The notes: generated by a model not told the origin, from the letters alone. A stretch of 64,000 nt of DNA from GCA-2697345 sp002697345 (GCA_943787605.1 CALSNB010000001.1:124001-188000); one strand, 5' to 3'; numbered from the stretch's first letter, positions 7,793-17,730 are shown. Translations and numbers: made by a program.

Positions 7793-9565
7793 GTGACATC
7801 TAGCAAAAACCAAAATATAAAGCAGTCAAGCTCAAAAAATATCAAAGCATTGTCAGCTATATGGCCGTTTTTAAAAAATTATACAGGGTTAATGGCTCTT
7901 GCTTTAATAGTGCTAGTTTTAACTGCGTCAATTTCATTAGTTTTACCTCTAGCAGTAAGAAAAGTAATTGATGAATTCGGAGAACAAAGTACTGGTTTAC
8001 TAGACCAGCATTTTACCTTGGCATTAATTGTTGTCGCTTTATTAGCTGTCGGAACAGGCGTTAGATACTATTTAGTTACTAGGCTTGGTGAGAGAGTTGT
8101 CGCTGACATTAGAGCTTTGGTATTTAAAAATACCATCGGAATGAGTCCTTCTTTTTTTGAAAAGATTTTAACTGGTGAAGTTTTAAGTCGAATTACTACT
8201 GATACTACTCTGATATTATCAGTTATTGGGTCGTCGATTTCCGTAGCTTTAAGAAATGTGTTACTTTTTTCCGGTGGTATTTTGATGATGTTGATAACGA
8301 GCAATAAACTGACAACGTTAGCTCTATTGATAGTTCCCCTTGTAATAATTCCAATTGTTTTTTTAGGAAAAAAACTACGAACCTTGAGCCGTGAGAACCA
8401 AGATCATATCGCAGCTAGTTCAGGAAACGCATCGGAAGCTTTTTTGGGAGTGCAAACTGTACAGGCTTTTACAAACGAAAATCTAGCTATTCAGTCATTC
8501 TCTAACCTTACAGAAGAGTCCTACAGGGTGGCTTTGAAAAGAATTTCTATACGAGCGTTAATGACAGTTATCGTTATTTTTTTAATTTTTGCCGGTATTA
8601 TCGGAGTTCTCTGGGTAGGTGCCAGAGATGTACAAAATGGAACAACAAGTGCTGGTGAGTTAATACAGTTTCTAATTTATGCTATTATGGTCGGTGGAAG
8701 TGTTGCAGCATTGTCAGAAATTTGGGGAGAATTGCAGAGAGCTGCTGGCGCCACCGAACGGTTGGCGGAATTACTTAACGCTCGAGATTGTATAATAGAT
8801 CCTGTAAAGCCAAAAATATTACCTAATATTAACGGGAAAATTCAATTTAACAATGTTGAATTTAGTTATCCCTCTCGACCCAACGGTGTAGCCCTAAATG
8901 GCGTTTCGTTAACGATAAATCCTGGAGAAACAGTTGCTCTTGTAGGGCCATCTGGAGCTGGAAAATCTACTATTCTTCAACTTATCTTACGCTTCTACGA
9001 TCCCTTGTCTGGTGAAATATTGATAGATGATTTTAACCTTAGAGACCTAAAGAAAGAAGACTTTAGAAAGGAAATCGCGTTAGTTCCACAAGACCCAATT
9101 ATTTTTGCGACCACTGTAATGGAAAATATAAAATTTGGCCGTCCAAATTCTACAGAAGAAGAAATTAAAAAGGCTGCAAGGTCAGCTTCAGCTGCTGATT
9201 TTATTGAACAACTACCTCAAGGATACTCTACCTATGTCGGCGAACGTGGGATGATGCTCTCAGGCGGTCAAAAACAAAGAATAGCAATAGCTAGAGCAAT
9301 TTTGCGAAATGCACCAATTCTGCTTCTTGATGAAGCAACCTCAGCTTTAGATTCTGAAAATGAAGTAGCAGTTCAGTCAGCTGTTGATGAGCTATCTAGA
9401 GGGAAAACGACACTTGTGATTGCCCACCGATTATCAACTGTTCAACGAGCTGATCGGATCGTAGTTTTTGATAATGGGAGAATGGTTGCAGAAGGCACAC
9501 ATAAAGGCCTTATTTCCCAAAATGGGTTATATGCAAGGTTAGCGCATTTACAATTTGGTGTTTGA
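7793..9565 (+). CDS. ABC exporter, fused membrane and ATPase domains (MsbA-like)
   Basis: A 590-residue half-transporter. An N-terminal six-helix ABC_membrane domain (~25-320) is followed by a nucleotide-binding domain (~345-590) with Walker A GPSGAGKST, signature LSGGQKQR, Walker B ILLLDEATSALD and switch His in IAHRLST. It would act as a homodimer. Start chosen: GTG at 7793, with GGAG five bases upstream. The substrate is not determined by sequence; lipid, drug or peptide export are all possible. No partner gene is adjacent. Confidence 0.93.
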   Translation: MTSSKNQNIKQSSSKNIKALSAIWPFLKNYTGLMALALIVLVLTASISLVLPLAVRKVIDEFGEQSTGLLDQHFTLALIVVALLAVGTGVRYYLVTRLGERVVADIRALVFKNTIGMSPSFFEKILTGEVLSRITTDTTLILSVIGSSISVALRNVLLFSGGILMMLITSNKLTTLALLIVPLVIIPIVFLGKKLRTLSRENQDHIAASSGNASEAFLGVQTVQAFTNENLAIQSFSNLTEESYRVALKRISIRALMTVIVIFLIFAGIIGVLWVGARDVQNGTTSAGELIQFLIYAIMVGGSVAALSEIWGELQRAAGATERLAELLNARDCIIDPVKPKILPNINGKIQFNNVEFSYPSRPNGVALNGVSLTINPGETVALVGPSGAGKSTILQLILRFYDPLSGEILIDDFNLRDLKKEDFRKEIALVPQDPIIFATTVMENIKFGRPNSTEEEIKKAARSASAADFIEQLPQGYSTYVGERGMMLSGGQKQRIAIARAILRNAPILLLDEATSALDSENEVAVQSAVDELSRGKTTLVIAHRLSTVQRADRIVVFDNGRMVAEGTHKGLISQNGLYARLAHLQFGV

Positions 9566-9887
9566 ATAAAAATGCTAAAAAAGAGAGTTGTAAATATCAC
9601 TTTTGGCATCTTTTTATACTTTTCTTTGCGAGGCATTTAAACTTCTTTAATTTATAAAAACGTGAGTTATTATTTTAAATAAATAATTCTTGTTAATATT
9701 TACCCTTCACAAATGGTTTACACAGAAATTTACTAACTATAGCTCTTAAAGTCTTTAAACCCTATTTTATCCATAAAAAAATTTATCTTGATTTTTTTTG
9801 AGATTAATTCATATTTTTAATAAGAAAACTTTAAATTAATTCATTTAGTAAGAGGTACCGTTAAAAGTTACACAAAAGGAAAAGCCA
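9566..9887. other. AT-rich intergenic stretch
   Basis: About 320 bp between the ABC exporter and the small protein at 9888, mostly A/T runs. I see no stem-loop with a T-run and no supported ORF. AAAGGA at 9875-9880 is the ribosome site for the next gene. Confidence 0.5.
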
Positions 9888-10157
9888 ATGGCAAAATATG
9901 CATTGATTCAATTTAAAATTAATAATGATTTTTATGATTGGGAATCTATATTTTATACGTCGCAAGCACGAGCTAGAGAATTTGGAATTTTAGAAATTTT
10001 TCATGGTAAGAAATCTAGTGATTCTTCTTCCTGCGCGATATTAGCCATTATTGAATCTGCTGATAGAATGGATGAATTTCTGCATGTTGCTTCAGATGAT
10101 ATCGTTAGGTCAGGTCATATATTGGAGACTACTGAGGTAACTTTTTATGAAAACTAA
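9888..10157 (+). CDS. Small protein, likely ferredoxin-like alpha/beta fold
   Basis: An 89-residue soluble protein. It has a beta-alpha-beta pattern: MAKYALIQFKI strand, a helix around DWESIFYTSQARA, a strand ILEIFHG, strand AILAIIES, helix MDEFLHVASDDI and a final strand TTEVTFYE. This resembles small dimeric alpha/beta-barrel proteins (for example DUF3764-like), from memory and without a search. AAAGGA precedes the ATG by 7 bases. No catalytic motif is seen and the neighbours give no clue, since the next gene is on the other strand. Confidence 0.7.
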   Translation: MAKYALIQFKINNDFYDWESIFYTSQARAREFGILEIFHGKKSSDSSSCAILAIIESADRMDEFLHVASDDIVRSGHILETTEVTFYEN

Positions 10158-10271
10158 CATTAGTTAACATCACATTATTTTTAGGATTTCTTGAGAACAG
10201 TGTCCTCATTAATTATTATATTTTTTTGAAAATTTATATGAATATCTTAGTATTTTCTCATTAGAATGTAT

Positions 10272-11234
10272 TTACTTTGATTTATTATTTTGGCGAGCAA
10301 TCACTCCCATTGTCGCAGCGATTACTCTAGAGACTGTCATAGCACCAATGCCGTCTACATCGGACTCGGGAAGGAATTCGGTAAAATTTGCAGCGGCGAT
10401 AGTACCTTTTGATGCAGCACCTTTTATCAAACCTATTGCTTGGGAATATGTTAATCCGCCTGGGCTTCTCGCAAGAACGCCAGGGACTATAGAGGGGTCA
10501 AGTCCATCTACATCAAAGCAAATTATTATGTTTGCTCCGGGCGTAATGTGTTCAATGATTTGGGTTATTCCATATAGATGTACGTCGTCTGCTGGGATAA
10601 TCTCTGCCCCCCATTCCTGAGCATCTTGAACGTCGTCTAAATGTGCTGAGCCAATACCACGAGCTCCAATCTGAATAATTTGCTTAATGTGAGCCATTTC
10701 TGAAGCCCGCCGCATATTTGACGATAATCCCAGCTTTTCATCCATATGGGAATGCCGCCAGTCAATATGAGCATCAATTTGTAGGATGGTGTAATACTTA
10801 CCAGTATCTGCCAGAGCGTCCAACATAGGAATGGGCACTGAGTCATCTCCACCAACAACAATCGGAACAGCGCCTGCCTTTAGTGCTTTTGCGACAGTGG
10901 CTCTAATTACGGATCTGTTCTCAGAAAAATTAGTTTCACTAAAGGGTAAATTTCCGTAATCACCTGCTGGTTTGCTACCTTTGGGAAAAATCGGTCCGCC
11001 AATGTCAAAATTGTATCTATCAATATTGTTAGCCATATAACCAATGGCCTTGCGGATTGCATCTGGAGCATTTTGACAAAAGGGCCCCATATTGCCATAT
11101 GGTGTTGCACCTTTGGCCCCTATAAAAACTGACGATGCATTAATCATATCAAAATCATGACAAACTTTTAGGCCAAGGAATGTCTTAGATGCTGTTGCTC
11201 CAAGTATGGACTCTATATCTGGTTTTTTGGTCAA
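10272..11234 (-). CDS. Agmatinase/arginase-family ureohydrolase
   Basis: A 320-residue ureohydrolase. Metal-binding motifs are DAHID (residues 154-158) and DVDGLDPS (241-248). The first motif reads GGDDS (128-132) where arginases and agmatinases usually have GGDHS, so one manganese-ligand His is Asp131 here. Family members hydrolyse a guanidino group to urea. The substrate could be agmatine, guanidinobutyrate or another guanidino acid; the altered ligand makes the assignment less certain. The gene is monocistronic on the minus strand. Two guanidino-modifying-superfamily genes lie nearby (13605 and 24785). Confidence 0.88.
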   Translation of the reverse strand: MTKKPDIESILGATASKTFLGLKVCHDFDMINASSVFIGAKGATPYGNMGPFCQNAPDAIRKAIGYMANNIDRYNFDIGGPIFPKGSKPAGDYGNLPFSETNFSENRSVIRATVAKALKAGAVPIVVGGDDSVPIPMLDALADTGKYYTILQIDAHIDWRHSHMDEKLGLSSNMRRASEMAHIKQIIQIGARGIGSAHLDDVQDAQEWGAEIIPADDVHLYGITQIIEHITPGANIIICFDVDGLDPSIVPGVLARSPGGLTYSQAIGLIKGAASKGTIAAANFTEFLPESDVDGIGAMTVSRVIAATMGVIARQNNKSK

Positions 11235-11310
11235 AAGCGCTTTTCCTATAAAATTAGAAGTTTATCTATTTTACACTTAGGTTCGTAAAGGAACTTCTAG
11301 AATCCCTTAA

Positions 11311-11772
11311 CTACCCTTTATTTATAATATTAGATTGAGTTGCAGGGGTCCCATCTAAGTTTATTCTATGTTTAGGATAGATAGCGTCACCATCATTAAA
11401 TGCTAGCCAGTGCATACGTTCATCGGTAAACATATGTGTCTTTATTTCTATTTTAGATGGGTCGTCGAGGGTTCCTAGCATAATAACTTGTATATCTGGA
11501 AACCGGTCAATCGTTACTGTTACAGTAGTTGCACAAGTAGGACAAAACTTAACGTTTAGCGATCTACCATGTTCAGGACTAGTATAAATATAGGTCTTAA
11601 CCTCACCATCATTAAATTTTACTGAACTTTTTTGACATCTCAATCCGGACCGAAATGCTGTACCCGTAGCCTTCTGACAAAACCTACAGTGGCAGCCATA
11701 CGCAAAGTCGGGCTCTTTATTTAGTTCAAACCTAACCGAGCCACAAAGGCATCCACCAGTATGCTTATTCAT
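11311..11772 (-). CDS. GFA/CENP-V-family zinc protein
   Basis: A 153-residue protein with the GFA fold. Zinc-site cysteines are seen in GGCLCGSVRFE (Cys8, Cys10), CHCRFCQK (Cys27, Cys29, Cys32) and FCPTCAT. Members include the putative glutathione-dependent formaldehyde-activating enzyme, but most have no proven reaction. No S-formylglutathione hydrolase or formaldehyde dehydrogenase is adjacent, so a formaldehyde role is not supported by context. It lies upstream of the ureohydrolase on the same strand with a 76-bp gap. Confidence 0.9.
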   Translation of the reverse strand: MNKHTGGCLCGSVRFELNKEPDFAYGCHCRFCQKATGTAFRSGLRCQKSSVKFNDGEVKTYIYTSPEHGRSLNVKFCPTCATTVTVTIDRFPDIQVIMLGTLDDPSKIEIKTHMFTDERMHWLAFNDGDAIYPKHRINLDGTPATQSNIINKG

Positions 11773-11919
11773 GTTTAAACCCTCTATAAGTTAAAATTTA
11801 AATTACATAACTAAAATCTTTTTTTGTTCTTTCAAAAAAAATTACTCCTGATGTAATATTAAGTCAAATCTCTAATCTTCTTGTACTTCGTTTTCAAAAT
11901 CACGGTGTTATTACATACT

Positions 11920-12324
11920 CTAGCTTGGTTTAGATTGGGGATGCTCTACGGGACCTCCAGCTTCAACCCAACCAGAAAATCCGTCTGAGATGTGTGTGGC
12001 CTCAAAACCCATGTCATTTAGGGTCGCCACACTTAAGGCCGATCGCCACCCTGAAGCACAGTGAAAGATAAACCGTTTATTTGAACTAAATATTTCTTTG
12101 AAGTATGGACTTTGTGGATCAACCCAAAACTCAAGCATACCGCGAGGTGCATGGTAACTTCCTGGAATATAACCCAGTTTATGACGCTCCCGGATGTCTC
12201 TGATGTCAACTATCAAAGAATCCTTGTCATTAATTAGGCCTAATGCCTGTTTAGCGGTCATTTCTTTGATACGAGCTTTAGCTGCAACAACCATATCCTT
12301 GACGGGTGTTTTAAGTGGTTTCAT
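11920..12324 (-). CDS. Rhodanese-domain protein
   Basis: A single rhodanese domain of 134 residues. The active-site Cys89 lies in FHCASGWRS, after the conserved VDIRDIRER strand and HAPRGMLEF. Such proteins carry persulfide sulfur or act in thiosulfate:cyanide exchange; the physiological acceptor is unknown. No signal peptide, so cytoplasmic. It probably starts its own transcript on the minus strand, with the GFA gene downstream after 147 bp. Confidence 0.9.
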   Translation of the reverse strand: MKPLKTPVKDMVVAAKARIKEMTAKQALGLINDKDSLIVDIRDIRERHKLGYIPGSYHAPRGMLEFWVDPQSPYFKEIFSSNKRFIFHCASGWRSALSVATLNDMGFEATHISDGFSGWVEAGGPVEHPQSKPS

Positions 12325-12641
12325 ATGATCTCTTCCCCTTAGTTGTCTTAGTTATTAGATGATGGAAACTATATACTCTGAAAGCTCACCTCGTCTTAAG
12401 CGAAGCTTTATAGAGTACTATTTATAGTTTGTCTGGCTACTATAGTTTTTGGTTTGTTAAAGCTCAGTCACTACGTTCGACATGCTTTTGTCAAATATAA
12501 AACTAACTCCGTTGATAGTCTCCCGATAAGTTAATAATTATAAATATAATAAAAAGTCATTTAGATTAATATTGTTAAAAGTTTTGAGTTTTAGTTTTGT
12601 TATTACAATTTCGGATAGACAAGCGATGTGTATAACTACTC
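12325..12641. other. Intergenic stretch
   Basis: About 317 bp between the rhodanese start and the rapZ stop, both on the minus strand. I see only AT-rich sequence and a weak 6-bp inverted repeat; no supported gene or terminator. Confidence 0.4.
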
Positions 12642-13520
12642 TTAGTAGGCATTAGGTTTTTTTTGTAGGTCTCGATGGAAAGGTAAAATTTGGCTGAAAT
12701 GTTTTTTAAGACGCTTTGAAATGCACTCTGCTACAGAAACTGAACGATGTTGTCCTCCTGTGCACCCAAGTGCTATTGTTAGCCTTGCCTTTCCAGTAGA
12801 GGCATGAAGAGGAATCCAACGTTCTATCAAGGGGCATATTTCATCAATAAATCGATTAGTTTCTGGTTGCAAAAAAATATAATCAGCAACCGGCTTATCT
12901 AACCCAGTTAGATCCCGCAATGTAGCATCATAATAAGGGTTAGGTAAAAACCGGACATCAAACATCATGTCTGCATCAAGTGGGACACCATGCTTGAAGC
13001 CAAAACTCATAATATCAATGTCAATGTCGATACTTACTTCCTGGTTCATTACTATTCGCCCTAAACGCATCTTTAGCTCACGGGGGTTAATACGAGTTGT
13101 GTCCAAGATGAGGTTTGCTCGTTCGCGAACCTTAGAAAGAAGTTTTCGTTCTGCCGCAATATTTTCGTAAAGACTATGACCTTCCCTTACTGGATGACGT
13201 CTTCTTGTCTCAGAATAACGTCGTACCAGTAAATCATCAGCACAATCTAAAAATAAAATTTTGTGAAGGGTACCGTTAGAGCGTAATACCTCTAGAGCTG
13301 CAAACAAATCTGTAAACATTGAACGCCCTCGCACATCCATTGCTATTGCAATACGTTCGCGACTATCTGCTTTGAGAGCTGGAATTTCTGACAGTTGAGT
13401 TAAGAGCGACGGTGGTAGATTATCTATACAAAAGTAACCTAGATCTTCTAAAGCCTTCATAGCTCCGGTCTTTCCAGCACCGGATAAACCTGTAACAATC
13501 AGAAGTGGCTCACTCGACAT
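12642..13520 (-). CDS. rapZ: RapZ-like nucleotide-binding protein
   Basis: A 292-residue member of the RapZ/YvcJ family. The P-loop GLSGAGKT is at residues 11-18, followed by LGYFCIDNLPPSLL; the C-terminal domain has GCTGGQHRSV and ends in a basic region. In enterobacteria RapZ directs RNase E to the GlmZ RNA; in alphaproteobacteria its role is less clear. In many relatives it sits in the hprK/PTS cluster, but here no PTS genes are adjacent. The start ATG overlaps no other gene; the next gene diverges. Confidence 0.95.
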   Translation of the reverse strand: MSSEPLLIVTGLSGAGKTGAMKALEDLGYFCIDNLPPSLLTQLSEIPALKADSRERIAIAMDVRGRSMFTDLFAALEVLRSNGTLHKILFLDCADDLLVRRYSETRRRHPVREGHSLYENIAAERKLLSKVRERANLILDTTRINPRELKMRLGRIVMNQEVSIDIDIDIMSFGFKHGVPLDADMMFDVRFLPNPYYDATLRDLTGLDKPVADYIFLQPETNRFIDEICPLIERWIPLHASTGKARLTIALGCTGGQHRSVSVAECISKRLKKHFSQILPFHRDLQKKPNAY

Positions 13521-13604
13521 TTGGCTTCCTCTCGGGATATATTATTACTAATCTTTAAATTCTTAGCAACTAAATTTACAATTAATTTTTTTAAGGCGAT
13601 GATT

Positions 13605-14588
13605 ATGCAAGTTAAAGATCCAATTTATGTGAAATCTGAGTGGGCAGATCTGAAAGAGTGTGTTTATGGTTCGCCTGATGCTTGGGTTTTACCCAAGTTT
13701 CTAGCTGATGCTAGATTGCGGGCACAAGGTGAGTTTGGAAAATTTTGGGAAGCCAATGCAGGGAAAGACGTTTCAGTTGCAGCTCCAGAAGTGTTTAAAG
13801 AGCTATCAACGCAAATTCGTAAGACAATCACTATTTTGGAGTCACATGGAGTTTTAGTTCACGTTGCTGGACCAATAAGTAAGAAAAACAGATTATTTCC
13901 TCGAGGTGAGGATCACGGTGTTAGTACACCTTGGATGAGAGATCCTTTTGTTACAATTGGTAATAACGTAATAGAATTGGCACCTCGTAGTTTGTTCCAT
14001 CGCAGGCAACGCTTTGCTATTAGGGAAATCCTTGCATCTACAATGGACAGAGGGGGGCGTTATTTCGCCCAACCAGATTCTGGGTCAGATGATTATGTAG
14101 ATGCGCCAGGATGGGGGTATCTCGAAGGTGGTGATGTTTTTGTTCTCGGTGATGAGATCCTTGTTGGTCACTCTGGTGGTTGCTCAAATCCTGAAGGAGC
14201 TCGTTGGTTGCAACACGCACTTGGTTCAAAATACAAAGTGGAAACCGTCACTATTGATCCAATGTTCCCCCACCTTGACTGTGTTTTAATGACACCAAGA
14301 GAGGGTGTCGCCTTTGCGTGTTTAGAGGCCTTACCAGAGGGTCTTCCGAAGTTCATGTTAGATTGGGATATTGTTAATGTTCCAAAGACCCTGGCAAAAG
14401 CCCATATGGGCTGCAATAACTTGGTCTTGAACGATAGAACTGTGCTAGTCCCGGAGGAGGAACCTCTTAATTTTATAGCTAATGAGTTAAAATTAAGACG
14501 TTTTGATGTATTAAGAACTCCATATCGTGTTCCTTGTATGGCTGGAGGATCATTTCGCTGTGCCCATCAACCTTTAGTTCGTATTTAA
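13605..14588 (+). CDS. Amidinotransferase-family enzyme (GATM superfamily)
   Basis: A 327-residue guanidino-modifying enzyme. It starts KDPIYVKSEWADLKECVYG, has the acid pair in WMRDPF, GYLEGGDVF, the catalytic His in FPHLDCVL and the catalytic Cys in GGSFRCAHQPLVR near the C-terminus. All key residues of the superfamily are present. The reaction may be transamidination to a glycine-like acceptor or hydrolysis of a guanidino substrate. The frame is open back to TTG 13521, but AAGG at 13593-13596 fits the ATG at 13605 best; ATG 13599 is possible. Confidence 0.88.
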   Translation: MQVKDPIYVKSEWADLKECVYGSPDAWVLPKFLADARLRAQGEFGKFWEANAGKDVSVAAPEVFKELSTQIRKTITILESHGVLVHVAGPISKKNRLFPRGEDHGVSTPWMRDPFVTIGNNVIELAPRSLFHRRQRFAIREILASTMDRGGRYFAQPDSGSDDYVDAPGWGYLEGGDVFVLGDEILVGHSGGCSNPEGARWLQHALGSKYKVETVTIDPMFPHLDCVLMTPREGVAFACLEALPEGLPKFMLDWDIVNVPKTLAKAHMGCNNLVLNDRTVLVPEEEPLNFIANELKLRRFDVLRTPYRVPCMAGGSFRCAHQPLVRI

Positions 14589-14695
14589 CTGTAGATAATA
14601 TTATTTATCGTTATAGTAATACTTTAAATTACTCTAGACATCATATGTATCTCAATACAGTGTATCAGTAGTGAAAAAATTTGGAATGGTGAAAA

Positions 14696-15691
14696 ATGAG
14701 TACTGTAAGTCTTGACTTAGATGAAATTTATGCTCTTGCGCATGATACTATGATTTCTAATGGATGTGATGAAGCTAATGCTTGTGCACTTGCTGACATT
14801 GTAACCAGAGCAGAGAGAGATGGATCACATTCTCATGGGCTGTTCCGTATTCCAGGCTATGTTAAGGCTTTGCGTAGTGGTAAAGTCGACGGCAAAGCTA
14901 AACCAAGTGTTCAGAGAAAAACTTCTGCTGTTGTTCATGTCAATGGTAATGGTTGTTTTGCTCCAATTGCCCAGGAAGTCGGATTACCTGTTTTGGCTGA
15001 AGTAGCGTCTGAGCTTGGGGTGGCAGCGTTGTCACTTACAAACATTCACCATTTTGCTGCTTTGTGGCCGGAAACTGAGTTCCTTGCTGATCGCGGTCTT
15101 GTTGGAATAGCTTGCACTGCTTATATGCCGACGGTCGCGCCAGCTGGTTCTAAGGAAAAGTTTTTTGGTACAAACCCTATTTCATTTGCTTGGCCTCGTC
15201 CCGGACATACACCCGTGTGCTATGACATGGCTACCTCTTCAATGGCATTAGGAGATCTTCAGATTGCTGCGCGAGATGGTAAAACTGTACCGTTAGGGAC
15301 TGGGTTGGACTCTGATGGGAATGAAACTACTGATCCTGCAAAAATTGCTGCCGGAGTTCTCTTGCCTTTCGGCGGTTATAAAGGTTCTGCGATTGCCTTA
15401 ATGGTAGAGCTTCTTGCTGGAGGCTTAACTGGTGAACAGTTTAGTTATGAAGCCGTAGAAAATGATAATGGTGATGGTGGTCCACCTCGGGGTGGAGAAA
15501 TAGTTATAGCATTGTCCCCTTCATTGATTTCTGGGGGTGACTGGGAAACTCATGCAGAGGCATTCATGAAGCGTTTAACAGGATTGGAGGGCGTTCGTTT
15601 ACCAGGAGCAAGACGACACCAAAACAGATTAGATACAGGTCCACGCAGTATAAACGGGGCTCTAGTTGAAACTATAATGGAACTCCGCTAA
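14696..15691 (+). CDS. Ldh_2-family oxidoreductase, Δ1-piperideine/pyrroline-2-carboxylate reductase-like
   Basis: A 331-residue member of the malate/L-lactate dehydrogenase (type 2) family. It carries SHGLFRIPGY near residue 45, NIHHFAALWPETE near 115, TNPISFAWP and LLPFGGYKG. The HHFAALWPE segment resembles the DpkA branch that reduces cyclic imino acids to pipecolate or proline. It follows the amidinotransferase by 107 bp, so a shared role in arginine- or lysine-related metabolism is possible but inferred. Malate or ureidoglycolate dehydrogenase are alternatives. Confidence 0.85.
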   Translation: MSTVSLDLDEIYALAHDTMISNGCDEANACALADIVTRAERDGSHSHGLFRIPGYVKALRSGKVDGKAKPSVQRKTSAVVHVNGNGCFAPIAQEVGLPVLAEVASELGVAALSLTNIHHFAALWPETEFLADRGLVGIACTAYMPTVAPAGSKEKFFGTNPISFAWPRPGHTPVCYDMATSSMALGDLQIAARDGKTVPLGTGLDSDGNETTDPAKIAAGVLLPFGGYKGSAIALMVELLAGGLTGEQFSYEAVENDNGDGGPPRGGEIVIALSPSLISGGDWETHAEAFMKRLTGLEGVRLPGARRHQNRLDTGPRSINGALVETIMELR

Positions 15692-15777
15692 TTAGCTCGA
15701 TGATATCTTTAGATAGGTTTATTTTCTTGAAAAATAATTATTAAATATGATGTAATATGTCACACATTTTATATGTA

Positions 15778-16794
15778 TTACGAAATAACGTCATTATCGG
15801 CGTCTTGAACTACTAGCATTAACATATCACCCCTACTTACATAGCCGCGGTTAGTATGCGCCAATACAAAACCATTATGTGGAAACACAATGGTTTCTGA
15901 ATGCCGTTTGGGGTCAGTAGAATAGTGAAGGTATCCTGCAATTTGCCCTGCTTTTATAGGCACACCTGCGCTCACTTTTCTATCAAAGATTCCATTTCCT
16001 TCAGAGAAAACACTATGCTCTTGTGATCTAATCTCGACTTTATGAACTTTGTTTGGTTCGAAACTAGTTTGGTTTCTCATTAGAATTTTTAGATAGCGTA
16101 ATAAGCGATACAAACCTGCTTCTGTGGTATTTGTTATACTTGGGTCAACACCACCACCACCTCCCAGTTCGGTCGCTATCATCGGCACACCTGCGCGCTC
16201 TGCAGCAGAGTTCAAAGAGCGTTTGTCATTATGTGCTCCAAGGATCCATATTAGTGGTAGTCCGAAAGCTTCTGCTAACTTTATATTCTTCGCATATAGT
16301 TCAATATTTTTTGTTTGGGTCGCCAAAGTGCATGGAGTAAAGAAAGAGGCCTTTCCACCTGAATGCAAGTCAATTGCTGCATCTGATAAGGGTAAGAGTT
16401 CTGTTTCTACATAATGAGCAATTTGATCAGTAACCCCACCTGTGGGGTCACCTGGGAATGCACGGTTTAGGTTCTTGCCATCTAAAGGAGATACTCTTGA
16501 AGAAGCCCCCACTGCAGGTGTGTTTAGTCCGGGCACGATAATTACTTGCCCGGTAATATCTTTTGGTTGAAGGTCCTTAACCATACGCATCAGAGCTGAG
16601 GGTCCTTCGAATTCGTCTCCGTGTGTTCCGCCAAACATTAGCATGACAGGCCCTGGTCCACTTTTTATACTAATAATCGGTACGGGGTGATAACCTAAAG
16701 GCACACTGTTGTCAGACCATCTGACCCTTAGGTCTCCAATATGTTTTCCTAGTGCTGCTAGATCGATACTTGAGGTAATGGTACTTTTACTCAT
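15778..16794 (-). CDS. Aspartoacylase/succinylglutamate-desuccinylase family deacylase (DoeB-like)
   Basis: A 338-residue zinc carboxypeptidase-fold deacylase. Zinc ligands are His58 and Glu61 in GGTHGDEFEG and the His of AAIDLHSGG; LNRAFPGDP supplies substrate-binding residues. The start SSIDLAALGKHIGDLRV and overall length match DoeB-like enzymes, which remove acetyl from N-acetyl-diaminobutyrate in ectoine breakdown. No doeA, doeC or doeD is adjacent, so the substrate could be another N-acyl amino acid. Cytoplasmic. Confidence 0.85.
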   Translation of the reverse strand: MSKSTITSSIDLAALGKHIGDLRVRWSDNSVPLGYHPVPIISIKSGPGPVMLMFGGTHGDEFEGPSALMRMVKDLQPKDITGQVIIVPGLNTPAVGASSRVSPLDGKNLNRAFPGDPTGGVTDQIAHYVETELLPLSDAAIDLHSGGKASFFTPCTLATQTKNIELYAKNIKLAEAFGLPLIWILGAHNDKRSLNSAAERAGVPMIATELGGGGGVDPSITNTTEAGLYRLLRYLKILMRNQTSFEPNKVHKVEIRSQEHSVFSEGNGIFDRKVSAGVPIKAGQIAGYLHYSTDPKRHSETIVFPHNGFVLAHTNRGYVSRGDMLMLVVQDADNDVIS

Positions 16795-17028
16795 AGGTGC
16801 TCTCGTTGTGTGTAATTTAAATTGTTTTAAATAAGTAATTATGATTAAAAAAAGTCTTTTTATTTAACCAAATTGTTAAATTCTCTTTAATAGGTAGGTG
16901 AAAGTTAATTATTCTCCATTATAACTCTGTCATCATAGGTAGTACTATTAATAAATACAAAAAGTTGATATTTTATCTACTCTTAATATAAAAGGAATTG
17001 ATTTTTTATCTTAAGTAGAGGAATTAAC

Positions 17029-17652
17029 ATGGCCAAAATTGAATATTTTTATGCTGCATACTCAGGTTATGCATACCTAGGTTCAAAAAAATTTATGGAA
17101 ATAACAGCGCAAGGTGACCACACCATAAATCATAAGCCATTTGATCTTCGCGTCAGCATGGATGCAATTGGGGGACAACCTTTGCGTGAACGAACTGAAG
17201 ATAATTTAGAATACTTCTTTGGTCGAGAATTGGAGCGCTGGTCGGAGTTTAGGGATGCACCAATTTTGAAACGTTCTCCAACCTACCACGGCAATTCAAT
17301 AACTCCCTCCAATACTATGCTTATAGCAGCTTTGGTTAAAGGGATTAATATCGATAAGTTCGCACATGAAATGATGGAGCAACACTGGGCCCATGATTGT
17401 GACCTAGCTAATGTCAATACTCTTGCAAGTATAGCTCGTCAGGTGGGGATTGATCCATCTCCACTATTAGAAATCGCGAGTTCGCAGGAGGTTCTTAAAA
17501 TCTATGAGGAAAATACAAGAGAGGCTATAAAAAGATCAGTTTTTGGATCACCTACATATTTTATTGATGGAGATATGTTTTATGGTCAGGACCATTTAGA
17601 GTTAGTCGAGCGCGCTTTAATAGAGCCCTTTAGCCAACGAATACAAAAGTAA
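17029..17652 (+). CDS. DsbA-family 2-hydroxychromene-2-carboxylate isomerase-like
   Basis: A 207-residue thioredoxin-fold protein of the HCCA isomerase/kappa-GST group. It opens IEYFYAAYSGYAYLG, with the Ser at the usual glutathione-contact position, then an all-helical insertion, and ends with the cis-Pro loop VFGSPTYFIDG and YGQDHLELVERAL. HCCA isomerase acts in naphthalene-type aromatic degradation; many homologues have other unknown roles. AGAGGAA lies 8 bases before the ATG. Confidence 0.88.
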   Translation: MAKIEYFYAAYSGYAYLGSKKFMEITAQGDHTINHKPFDLRVSMDAIGGQPLRERTEDNLEYFFGRELERWSEFRDAPILKRSPTYHGNSITPSNTMLIAALVKGINIDKFAHEMMEQHWAHDCDLANVNTLASIARQVGIDPSPLLEIASSQEVLKIYEENTREAIKRSVFGSPTYFIDGDMFYGQDHLELVERALIEPFSQRIQK

Positions 17653-17730
17653 CCTTTTATAGGAAATCAGAATAATAAAACAAAGTAAGTTAGTCTGATA
17701 CCTCTGCAACTGAACTCAAACAACTATATA

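Noticed and set aside
13521..13604. TTG start for the amidinotransferase
   Set aside because: The added N-terminus is unlike the family and AAGG is placed for ATG 13605.
15778..16794. Part of an ectoine degradation operon
   Set aside because: The enzyme is DoeB-like, but no doeA, doeC, doeD or ectoine transporter is adjacent.
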